From assembly GCA_905331475.1 (NCBI GenBank), contig CAJNYU010001562.1:29331-93330 (forward strand): 64,000 nt of DNA, written 5' to 3'. Origin of the DNA: Rotaria socialis. Its lineage: Eukaryota > Rotifera > Eurotatoria > Philodinida > Philodinidae. The position numbers were made by a program, and so were the translations under genes. Below, piece by piece: positions 50,501 through 63,900 of the stretch (position 1 is its first letter; every line of letters begins with the position of its first letter). A model generated the notes under the pieces. It saw nothing but the letters and a program-made list of their open reading frames with translations, did not search any database and was not told the origin of the DNA.

Positions 50501-53500
50501 GACGTTGATGCTTTTCGTTACCTAGAAGCACGACAAGCAGCAAAAGTAAAGAAAGACGTTGATGTTCGAGCATCAATCGACGATACACCACTCGTTGCAC
50601 CAGATGCATTTCGATATTTAGAACGAAAAGTTGATGCCGCTAGATTAAAAAAAGATCAAGACACAGGTCCAGCAGTAGATGAAACACCACAAGTCGATTT
50701 AAATGCATTCTTGTATTTGGAACGAAAAGGAATACCACAAAATTTTCAGCGTCCAGAACCAAGTGTCGATGAATCATCTATTTCTAATCCAAGTGCATTT
50801 ATATATTTAGGTAAATTTCAATAAAGATACATTTTTATCTATTTGCTTTTTCATTTAAAACTATATCTTAGAACGTAAACCAACCAAAAAACCTGATGAC
50901 AATGGTCCAACAGTTGATGAAACACCAATTGTTAATCCAGATGCATTTCGTTATTTAGAACGAAAAGTTGTACCACAGGCACGCGATACAACACCAAACG
51001 TTGATACAACGCCAATAGTTAATCCAGAAGTATTTCGATATTTGGAACGACCTAATCTACCTAATCGAGTTGATGAAGGTCCTACAGTCGATAATCGACC
51101 TATTGTGCCACAAGAAGCATTTCGTTGGCTTGAACGTCCAAAACCTGTGCAACGTGCACCAGAAGGACCATCCGTTGATGAAAGTACATATGTTAATCCA
51201 TTAGCATTTCGTTATATTGAAGCAAAACCAAAGAAAATTATTGATCAAGGACCAAAAGTCGATGAAAGTTCATATGTGAATCCGCAAGCGTTTATATATC
51301 TCGAGGCACCCATATTGAAAACAAAAACTAATGAAGGACCAGCTATTGATACATCGACCTATGTTAATCCAGAGTTATTTGTCCAATTTGATCAAAAACC
51401 TGCTGCTCAACCAAAACAGGAGGAACAAGAAATCAAACGATCACCAAGAGTTATTCAACCATTGAGAAACACACAAATTCATGAAGGAAAACCTATAGCA
51501 CTAGTTGCTATTATTGATGGTTATCCAACACCACAGGTATACACATCAGATTATAATTAACTTTATTGAAATAGATAGTATAAATTTTAAACGGTGCATT
51601 CACTTATTATTCATGGTTTTTATATTCGATGTATATTTCAATCATTTCTAATGCGATATATATATATATATATATGACAACTAACAAAGAAATTCTATGA
51701 GAGTATACTTGACTTTGAATCTAGAAAACTGCTTAATAAAAATTCAAATTAATTATAGATAAATTTTGTCGTATATTTTGATAAAAACGAATAACTTAAA
51801 TGAATTTTTTGTGTTTAATTCTCAAGAACTCAGAACATCTAATAGCTCTACGAATAAAAAGGAGTAGATGACATTTGTAAAGATACATTTTGCTTTCTTG
51901 TAAGAATAAAATGTTCAGATGAGAAAAATCTTGAAATATTATCATACTATCTGGGTCTTTTTTTCTTCAGTTAACATGGCTTAAAGATGGGGCTGAACTA
52001 CCGGCATCAACTCGTGTAACAACGAATTATGATATTTCATCAAAAACTGCATGGGTTCGTATTGATAGTGCTCGACCAGACGATAGCGCCGTATATACAG
52101 TTATCGCTCATAATCCAGCTGGTGATGTACGCAGTGATGCTCGTCTTAATGTTGTACCTAGTATGACACCCATTGATGATACAGCATTTGTACCAGCTGC
52201 AGCATTTTCAAAAATAGAACGACCTACATCACAAAATCGTTCAAATGTTCCTGAAACAACAGGTGTTGATGATACATCTTTTATTAATCCGGAACTATTT
52301 CGACAATTTGAAGTATCTCTTAAACAGCCAGAATATTACACTGATGAAGTCATTGTTCAAGTACCAGCACGCATTCTAGCGCCATTAAAATCTGTACACG
52401 CACCTGAAAGTGTTACAGTAGTTTTAGAAGCTATTGTCGACGGTACTCCGATACCAACATTTACTTGGTTAAAAGATCAATTACCATTGAGTGATAGTAA
52501 TCGTTTTGTAATCAACTATGATTTGCCTAGTAAACGTGTTACATTAACAATAAAAGATGTACGTGAAAGTGATGCAGGAACATATACATTATTAGCATCG
52601 AATGGTCCACAAGTACGTTTATAATATTTTGCTTTAAAATAGAACACAATTGAAAGTTTTCAATTTTTTAACAGCTTCATAATACATCAGCTAAATTACA
52701 AATTCTTGGTGCACCTTCAGTTGATCAATCATCATTTATATCAATCGATGCTTTTAAACAATTGGAACAACCTCTAAAACAACCACATCGAATACAAGTC
52801 CAACCAGGTGTTGATCAAACATCGTATGTTTCTCAACCAGATCGTTTTGCTGTATTCGATCAAATACAACCAAATCGACGACCATTAAATGAATTTGGTG
52901 GTGTTGATGAAACACCACTTGTTAATTTGGAGAAAATACATTTATTAGAAACTCCATCAAAACAAAATAAACAACCATATGACATCGAAGAAAAATCGCA
53001 AGCACCATCAGTTTTAGCGCCTATCCGATCAATTAATGCTCCAGAAAGTACTCATGTTGTTTTAACAGCAAAAATTGATGGTAGTCCAATACCAACCGTA
53101 AGTAAAATAGAGAAAAATCTTTTTGTTTTGCTTCTCCGACATATCTTTACGTTGAATAAATAGTTTTTTTGAAAATTAATTTTTTTCACTCTTGTTCTAG
53201 TTTACTTGGTTCAAAGACAATGCACCATTAGTCGCTTCATCTCGTTTTACAACTCATTATGATATTCTAACAAAATTAATTATGTTACAAATCAATGATG
53301 CTCGACCTAATGATACAGGTGTTTACACAGTTCGAGCAGATAATCCATCCGGTAATGTTTCAACATCGGCTACACTTAATATATCAAGTTTACCATCGGT
53401 GCGCGATCAAGCATTTATTTCAGCAGATAAATTCGATCGTCTTGAACAATCAAATCAACCACGTTTTATTGAAGGCTTCAGTGGTGTTGATGACCGTGCA

Positions 53501-56500
53501 CTTGTTGATTTAACAAGATTACAACAATTAGAAATCAAACCAAACCGAATTATACCGGAAGAAGAACATGCTGAACAATGTCGACCAACAGTTCTTGTAC
53601 CACTTCGTCATGTTCATGCAGTTGAAAATCAACCAGTTGTTTTATCGGCACAAATTCAAGGCAAACCGCAACCACAATTTACTTGGTATAAAAATAATCA
53701 ACCGCTCAGCGAAGGAAATCGTTTTCGTACACATTATGATATGCCATCAAAAACAATATTTCTTACGATGGCCGATGCACGTGATGATGATACCGGTGTA
53801 TATCGTTTAGTAGCACAAAATCCATTGGGACAAGATGAAACATCATGTATGGTCAATGTTGATTTAAATCAGCCGCTTATTGATCGGCGTTCATTTGTAC
53901 CTCAAACAGCATTTGAACAATTAGAAAAACCTACATATAGAATAAACGATGTGCAAAGTGGTGTTGATCAAACAAGCTTCTTTGATCAAGAATTGTTTCG
54001 TCCATTCGATGAACACCATATTAAACATCCATCAGCTATTGTTGGCGGCGAAGAAAGTGATGCAGTTATGCCAATAACTGCACCAAAAGTTGTTACACCA
54101 CTTCGTCCAGTAACAATGCCCGAAGGTGAAACTGTTGTTTTAACAACACAAGTTGAAGGTTATCCATTACCACAATTTACATGGATGCTTAATAATCAAC
54201 CATTAATGGCATCGAATCGTGTTACATCACATTATGATATGTTAACAAAACGTTGCTTTTTGCAATTAATTGATAGTCGACCAAATGATTCGGGAACATA
54301 TGAATTAGTAGCTGAAAATCCAGCTGGTCAAGATCGTACAAAAACAGAATTAACTGTCGTACCTGTATCAAAAATTGATCAAACTGGCTATGTACCGTAT
54401 GATAAATTTTCAACATTGGAATTCAAACCACGTATTCCAAGTGATCTTCGTTCGGGTGTCGATGCAACACCATTTGTTAGTGGAGAAATATTTCGTTTAT
54501 TGGAAACAAAACCAGTTAATCAACAACATGTGCCAGAAAACGAACAAAGTTTACCATTAGAAGTTATTATACCATTAAAATTAGCTGTTGCACAAGAAGG
54601 ACAACCTGTTATATTAACAACTAAAATACGTGGTAGACCAGTACCACAAGTAAATTAATAAGCATAGAAGAAAATGAGAAAATGATTTTGTTTTCGTTTA
54701 GTTTACTTGGCTTCGTAATAATCAACCACTAATGGAATCAACGCGTTTTCAAACACAGTATGATTTTCCATCAGAAACACTTGTACTTGAAATTAGTGAT
54801 ATTTGGCCACATGATTCAGGTAAAATATTACATATGACAAATTATAAGAAAACAAGGACTGTGAAGCATTGATTATTGTCATTCTATTCAACAAATTCAT
54901 TTTTAATTCATACAGAGAGAAATAGATTCGAATAAATTCCTAGATAATTGATATATAGGACATTTTAGGCAAACTAGGATGTATTCATCTTTTATTTGCT
55001 TTAGCTTTTTTTACAGAGCTGTTTTCTGAATAAGTTATATTTTTTAGAAAACTATATTACTTAGTGAATATGTTTCTGATCAGATCGAGAAATAATCCAC
55101 AAATCTTTACGATATGTTCTACGACGATGTATATATTGCATCTATGCTGAAAGAGTTAAATGTGATCTTGAGATTGAGAAGTAGCATGTTAACATTATAG
55201 AATCGATTTTGAACTTTTCATTCGATTATATGCCGAATTAATGAATACTTATTGATTTTTACGATTGAGTCCTTCAACCAATGGTCACCAATATAAGTAC
55301 ACCTTAGAATACATTTAACATATAAAAATTTATTTTTCAAATATCAATACCTTTAAATTTTACACAGTCAAGTCATTACCGATAGATATTATGAAGAAAA
55401 GTGTATCGTCAAAAACAAAATACATCCAATATAGTAGTGACACTATGCTGCTATGACAAAAACAGAAGAATACAATTTCATTTAACAATAATCATGTATA
55501 TATATATATATGTTTTACTTTTCAGGTACCTATACAGTGATTGCTCAAAACCCACGAACAGGTGAACGAGTTGAAACATCAGCTCCATTAGTCGTACGCA
55601 GTGACACAACACCTGTTGATCATACAGCATTTGTAGCACCAGATGCATTTCGAACATTAGAATCAGGACCTAATCTACGTACAGTTTTCGTTGAACCAGG
55701 TGTTGATACCAATAGTTTTCTTAGCCCTGACGCATTAAAAGCATTAGATCAAGGTAAACCCAAACCAACGGGTGAACAAGAAAAGGAGCAACCACGAACA
55801 CCACCGAAAGTTATTATTCCATTAAAACCCATTAACTGTAATGAAGGACAACCAATTAATTTTACAGCAAAAGTTGAAGGAAATCCACATCCAACAGTAA
55901 GATATGATGCATAATTTTAAACGATATTTTATCGATATATTTAGTTTACATGGTTTAAAAATAATCAACCACTTCAAGAATCCAATCGACTTTGGTCACA
56001 TTATGATGTACCTAGTAAAACAGTTCTTTTACAAGTAAATGGTGCTCGGCCAGATGATAGTGGAACATATACGCTTGTTGCAAAAAATCCACTTGGTCAA
56101 GATCAAACACAAACACCAGTAAATGTCTCATTTGGTCCAGCAATTGATACCAATGGTTTGAAAATATATATTGAATCATTTTTTGTCTCTTAAAAATAAT
56201 TTTTTTTAGCATTTGTTTCTCCAGAAAAATTTGCTGCTTTTGATCAACCTTTTGGTCTACGTGCACCACTACAATCAGGTGTTGATACAACTCCATTTGT
56301 ACAACCAGAACGCTTTGCACAATTAGAAGTGAAAGCACCAGTTCCAACTAAAGAAGATTTGGAACATATGGAAGCACCAAGAGTTATTACACCTTTACAA
56401 AGCGTCCAAGTTAAAGAAGGGTCGCCGGTTCTTCTTCAAGCAACAATTATTGGAAAACCGAGACCTAATGTAAGATTTCATTTTGAACAGAGAACATATG

Positions 56501-57929
56501 TTGATTTTTATGTTTTTCTTATTTAGTTTGTCTGGTTGAAAGATGGTCAACCATTGCCTACGTCAACTCGTCTTCGTACTCGTTATGATATTGGTACCAA
56601 ACAAGTTTTATTACAAATAAATGATGTTCGTCCTCATGATATCGGTGAATACGTTGTCATAGCAACAAATCCTGCAGGTGAAGATTCTTCAGTTTGCTCA
56701 TTGAGTGTTCAACCAGATAAACCAGGTGTTGATGACAGAGCTTTTGTTCCCGAAGATAAATTTCGTAATTTGGAACATCCAGAAGGTAAAGGACGGCGAC
56801 CATTGGAAATCGTACCTGGTGTTGATACCCAACCATTTGTTTCGCCTGATAAATTTCGTAATTTGGATCATATTCCAACTTCAATGAAACCAGAAGATGT
56901 ACCACTTGAAGCAAGACGACCACCACGCGTTATTACACCATTGAGTAACTGTGAATTAGAAGAACTTATGCCTGTACTTCTCACAACTACCATCGATGCT
57001 GGTGTCCCAATGGCAACAGTAAGGATTTTGTTTTATCTTGCTCAAAAGATTTGTTATTCAAATTAGTCCTATCCCCGTAGAATAAAAGTAGCTAAGGCTG
57101 GAACGAAATTTTCAATGAGTGAACAGCTACCGTAGAAGATTTCATGAATTAATATTTTGTTTAATCTAATTGATTGCTTTTAAATTCAAAAAAATCTAGC
57201 AATCCTAAAAAGTTACCTGCTTTCAATTTTAAATTTTGAGTTTTTATTTTTCGAATTACAATTTCCAGTGAGTTTTGATCTCGATACTTACTGCAGTAAA
57301 GAACATATACCCGGCGTGAGATTCGCTACAAATCTCAATACACCTTTCCGTGTTTGTCTTTGCAATGTTCTACAAGTTGTTTGAATTTGCAATTAGTAAA
57401 ATAACAATCGAACAAGTTAATGCGATCGTAGACAAACCAAAACATATCTGATAAAGATAGCCTAATTTTGAAGCATACTTTTACTTGAACGGAAAATACA
57501 CCTATACGAGTGTTGCAGAAGACTAGCAATGCTCCATAATAGATTTGAATTGTATGACAGAATTTTAATTTAATTACATCAACAATAATATCGTTGATTA
57601 ATCCAAAAAAGCAATTACTTCTACCTTCAGTGGTATCCGTAAATATCATATTATACAGTCAATACTTTGATTGATCAGAAAACAAAAACGTATGGCCATG
57701 CCTACATTGCATGTGTTGATCGAAAATTAGAAACGAAAAGAGAATAAAATACGAATTCGCATCGATCAATTACTTCAATATTTTACAACCAGCAACGACT
57801 AAGTAATATATTGAACTTTGCCGTTATCACATTCAAACTTCACTAACCTCACATCCGTTACTTTTTACTTCGAAACACTACACCTATGATTAATTGAGAC
57901 GCTCAATTGAATTTACCATACATAACAAT

Positions 57930-57965
<36 letters not shown>

Positions 57966-60900
57966 ATCAAGCGTTCTATTTGAAAAAATGACCATACTTT
58001 TCTTTAAGTTTACTTGGTATAAAAATGGTGAACCACTACTTGAAGGCAATCGTTTCACTACTAAATACGATATATACCCGAAAACATTAACATTGCAAGT
58101 TCTTGCCGCTCGTCCTGATGATGACGGAACTTACACAGTTCGTGTAACCAATCCTTCTGGTAGCGACGAAACAACATGTAAACTTGCTATTCGACCAGTA
58201 GCATCGATCGATACTACACCATTTGTGAAACCAGAACGATTTGCACAATTAGAACTCAAAGCTCCACTTCCAACGAGCGAAGATTTACAACAAATGGAAC
58301 CACCCAAAGTCATTGTGCCACTTCAGGATGTACAAATTAATGAGGAATCACCAGTTCTTCTTCAAGCAACTGTTATTGGAAAACCAACACCTCACGTAAG
58401 ATATCATGTACAAACAAACAAAAGTCTTTTTTTTTATTCATACCGCTTTTAGTTTATCTGGTTGAAAGACGGTGCTCCACTGCCAGCATCTAATCGTCTA
58501 CGTACTCGCTATGATATCGGTACCAAACAAGTTTTATTACAAATAAATGATGCTCGCCCACAAGATATTGGTGAATATGTTGTAATCGCAACTAATCCTG
58601 TTGGTGAAGATTCTTCAGTTTGTTCATTAAATGTGGTGCCAGATAAACCGGGTGTAGATGACCGAGCTTTTGTTCCACAAGATAAATTTCGCGATTTGGA
58701 ACATCCAGAAGGTAAAGATCGACGCCCAATCACAATCGTACCTGGTGTTGATACTCAGCCATTTGTTTCGCCTGATAAATTCCGTAGTTTGGATCATGTT
58801 CCAACTTCAATGAAACCAGAAGATACACCGCTTGAAGCAAAACGACCACCACGTGTACTCGTACCATTGAGTAATTGTGAGTTAGAAGAACTTATGCCCG
58901 CTATACTTACAACCACGATTGATGCTGGTGTTCCCATGGCTACAGTAAGAACAGTTTTCGACTTTCGTTCGATCGTTTACTTCTAAGATTTAGTAGTATT
59001 ACCCACAAAACTCATTCACAAACTCAGACCAGATTTTCTCATCATCAGATGGTTACTTAAGACGAGTAGATTTTTTACCGTTTCACTAAAATTTCCAAAA
59101 TGATGTTGATTGAAAAATTAAGTTTCTAATAAAAGATTATTTCGATGGTTACTGTAACATGGAAATTCAAGCAGTTTGTGGAGTGTTGTCGGCATGCGAT
59201 AGCAATACATTCTTTTTTACAGTACATTTTCGAAAACGAGGAGGCATATATGTTACACAAAAGAACTGCACAATACAACAAATTATTCATTTGACTAGAG
59301 TCCACATCATCTGACCCATTCATATCGATTTCTGAGTCTGCGAAGGTCGATATATCCATAAAGTAACATCCGTAAGCATAAACTAAGACGGTAGATATTA
59401 TCCATGACGACTAAGTTATCTATCAAATACTACTGTTGAAGTGTTAAGTATACAAGTAATTCAAAGTTCATTTATTTTACTTCGAAATTGAATATTTCAT
59501 TTACTGTGACGCTATACTTTATGTATCATACATACCAATTATCCTACCTTAAAAAATGACCATACTTTTTTCAAAGTTTACATGGTATAAAAATGGCCAG
59601 CCACTACTTGAAGGCAATCGTTTCACTACTAAATATGATATTTATACGAAGACATTAACGTTACAAGTTCTTGCTGCAAGACCAGATGATCAAGGAACTT
59701 ACACAGTCCGAGCAACAAATCCTGTTGGTAGCGATGAAACAACATGTAAACTTGCTATTCGACCAACACCTTCTATTGATACAACTCCATTCATACAGCC
59801 AGAATTCTTCACACAACTTGAGCTCAAAGCACCACCCCTGACCAAAGAAGACTTCGATCAAATGGAACCTCCAAAAGTTATTGTACCTTTACAAAGTCTA
59901 CAAGTTACCGACGGATCACCTGTTCTTCTTAAAGCAACTGTTATTGGAAAGCCAACACCCCATGTAAGACTGCTTTTTCCGGCATAAAAATTTTGATTGT
60001 CTTGTTTTGTTTTAGTTTATCTGGTTGAAAGATGGTGCTCCATTGCCAGCCTCAAATCGTCTGCGTACTCGTTATGATATTGGTACCAAACAAGTTTTAT
60101 TACAAATAAATGATGTTCGTCCTCATGATATCGGTGAATACGTTGTCATAGCAACAAATCCTGCAGGTGAAGATTCATCAGTTTGTTCATTGAGCGTTGT
60201 ACCAGATAAGCCGGGTGTTGATGACAGAGCTTTTGTTCCCGAAGATAAATTCCGCGATTTGGAACATCCAGAAGGTAAAAGACGGCGACCATTGGAAATC
60301 GTACCTGGTGTTGATACCCAACCATTTGTTTCACCTGATAAATTTCGTAATTTGGATCATGTTCCAACTTCGATCAAACCAGAAGATATACCACTAGAAG
60401 CAAGACGGCCGCCACGTGTTATTGTGCCATTGCGTAACTGTGAACTAGAAGAACTTATGCCCGTTATACTTACAACCACGATTGATGCTGGTGTTCCCAT
60501 GGCTGCAGTAAGGATTTTTTGGTTCTCGCTCGAACGATTTCTGGTTGTACTCAGTAACATTACTTTCGAACAGAGTTATGCTAAGCTTTTAACGAGCTTT
60601 GATTAGAAAATGTTTTCCGGCATACTGATTAATTATGTGACGTTTGGACCAATAGTATCGATCCCATATCTGTTCCGACGATGCAATATAGTTTTATTCT
60701 ACAACGAATATGTAGTTTTCATTGAGGATTCATTAAGATAGTGACTGAGGCATAACGATGAATCAGATTCAGAGATTCTTGTAAATATGAGGATATCATT
60801 CTTGCTTATATTGAATATAATGTGCTAGGTGCTCGAGGTCATACCACCATATATTGTGTTCGAACCTCGACGCCATGATCCATAGCATAATCTTAGACAA

Positions 60901-63900
60901 GTTACTAACGCCTGTTTTGTCTCGGATCACCCATCCGATATCACGCTGGTTACATGTGACATACATAAAAAGTCCTTGTGGATAATATGTGGTTAGTCAA
61001 TATGCATGGGAAGCTTAAGTAATTAAGCGGAAGGAGTTCTGAGTCAGGCCGCCCTTTTGTCCAGAGCTACAGGTAGTAATAGTTGTAGGAAAAATATCTG
61101 GCTCTTGAAACTGACTCCGGACAGCACCCTATACTGAAAGGTAGCCGCAAGACAAGGGTATTCTTTGTTTCTTTCTAATTAAACGAGTCAAGTTTTGAAT
61201 ATGATACACTAATTCCACCGTATATCTTATCTGAATCCAAGGTACACCTATGTGAGACACAGAAAACCATAGAAATGAACAAAATTAGATATGTAGACGA
61301 TGGTAAAGTTTCGATTCAATTCGTACAACATACTATAACTCAATATGCTCGATGAGTGGTCGCGAGAAACGCTATAAATACATTCAACTATATACATAAA
61401 TACTCGTTACTAGAGTGAATAAGTTGCTTCCTCTGCAACCAACACAAAATATTAACCATCAAAGTATATTAATACTACCATACGAAACAATACGTTATCA
61501 GAATAGAACTGGTGAGCATGCATACATTGGATCGGTCACTCGGAATTCTCCATCATTAAAGAATTTTAACTACTGACTCGTATGCAGCTGTGACCGATTC
61601 TTGATGTCCACGATGCTACCATCAGGTTGTCCATTTTGAAAACACCTACAAGTTCATTCCTCTTTAAACTACTGAACTAAGTAATTCATTCCAGGACGCA
61701 CCACATTTAGTCTACTGCATACAACAATACATTTTCTCTTTGCATTCTAATATATTTCATTCTGAAAGACAAGCCATATTTTTCTTTAAGTTTACTTGGT
61801 ACAAAGATGGTCAACCACTGTATGAAGGAAATCGTTTTACTACTAAATACGATATCTACACAAAGACATTAACACTGCAAGTACTTGCTGCGCGACCAGA
61901 CGACCAAGGAACATATACAGTTCGAGCCACAAATCCTGTTGGTAGTGATGAAACCACATGTAATCTAACTATTCACCCAACAGCTTCAATTGATACACGA
62001 CCATTCATACAGCCAGACCGTTTTGCACCACTAGAGGTCAAAGCACCACTACCAACAAAAGAAGACTTGGATAAAATGGAACCTCCAAAAGTGATTGTAC
62101 CTTTAGAGAATTTACAAGTTCCCGAAGGATCACCTGTCCTACTCAAGGCAACTATTATAGGAAAACCTACCCCTAATGTAAGCTTTCAATCTGAATATCC
62201 GCCTCGTCTCATGTAGCTTATACTATTTAGTTTGTGTGGTTGAAAGATGGTGCTCCATTACCAGCATCAAATCGTCTACGTACCCGATACGATATCGGTA
62301 CCAAACAAGTTCTTCTACAAGTAAACGATATTCGTCCTCAAGATATTGGTGAATACGTAGTCATTGCAACCAATCCAGCAGGCGAAGATTCAACTAGATG
62401 TTCTCTGAATGTTGTACCAGACAAACCTGGTGTGGATGATCGAGCTTTTCTCCCAGAAGATAAATTTCGCGATCTGGAACATCCACAAGGTAAAGGACGA
62501 CGTCCGATCGCAATTGTGCCTGGTGTTGATACTCAACCATTTGTTTCACCCGATAAATTCCGTAATTTGGATCATGTACCAAGTTCGGTGAAACCAGAAG
62601 AAGTACCAATTGAAGCAATGCGTCCTCCACACGTGATTGTACCATTGAGTAACTGTGAGATAGAAGAACTCATGCCTGTGTTACTTACAACCACAATTGA
62701 TGCTGGTGTCCCGATGGCTTCAGTAAGCATTCTGACTCCCTGTTGAACGATTGATTGTTCGATTTAGAACTTGTGCGTGTCCTTATTCAGCAGTATGCGT
62801 ACAGTGGGAAAAAATAGCACCACACGGAACCATTTTTTACGTGAATTCTAAACCCTCAAAAAGGTTTCGCAAAAGCCCAAGATGGTGTGAGCATTATTAT
62901 CAAGAGTCCCAAAACCGTTTCCGACGGTTAGGTGAAAAACCTACGAAATGTAAAATGGTTTAGAATCCGCTGCAAAGTGCGAAACCCTTTTTTAGTTCCG
63001 AGGAATCTGCAAAACCATTTTAAACGTCAGTGAGAAAATTCGAAACTTTCTTCCTTCCGCGTGGTCCTATGTATTTTTCAGTGTAGCCTGTACGAAAATC
63101 TTAACCAACAACGGCGGCTGCGTGCGAGATGGTACGCCGAATCGGATATGCTAGTGTTAGATTTTTCAGTGTTTTTCGAAGCATATTTTCATGTGGAAAA
63201 AAAGTTTCAAGAAAAATTGATCGGCACGTGGTTCCGAACTCACTCACAGATAGCTTCCGAAATTCTAACCAGATGGTTGTGCAACAAAATCAAAATATAT
63301 CTGCATTTTTAGGATCTTCAGTTTGACAGATAGAGTACATCGGCATAAACCATGATAATCTTGATTTTGCTGTTCAGTTATCCCATAGAGAATCATTAAA
63401 TTTTCGGAGTGAATCAAAAGAGTCCGCACTAACATTTCTATGAATATCTAAAGCACCAATACTATTCGTCTGTGACATACTGTTGGAGCTATTCAAGTGT
63501 CCAACCATGAATACGTACTAAATGAACTCGACAACACGGTGAACATTAGTCTATATGAAATCCAACTAATTTTATTCCGAATTATGGTTTACCTAAATGA
63601 AATGACTTAACCAGAGAACTGAGAGAAAATGCAGATCTAATACAATAATGATACGGGAAACCTTAGGCACATGTTCAAGCAACTATCTGAAAACTATATA
63701 CTGGATTGATTCGGTTTCTATCTCCGAATTCTAGAGGGGAGAGAATTCGAAATCACCCTGGCCATTCCGTCATTATTTGACAAGCTTAAAAATGAGGATT
63801 TCGTAATTTATTCATCGTAGTACTGAACTTTGAGCATACTAATAAAAATACATCGATTCCGCTATACGAAATGTGTATCCTTTCGAATCAATAACGCATC

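Larger units (their letters stand above)
51421..57018 (+). other. Ig10-Ig17 with linker modules (exons 23-31)
   Basis: Ig domains alternate with one- or two-module linkers (for example GVDQTSYVSQPDRFAVFD and IDTNAFVSPEKFAAFD). Most Ig domains are cut by a phase-0 intron directly before F-x-W. In exon 24 (FTWLKDQLPL) and twice in exon 26 (FTWYKNNQPL, FTWMLNNQPL) this intron is missing. Exon 26 is therefore 1,449 nt long and holds two complete Ig domains plus the halves of two others. Two extra introns cut near strand F (24/25 and 27/28). Confidence 0.85.
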
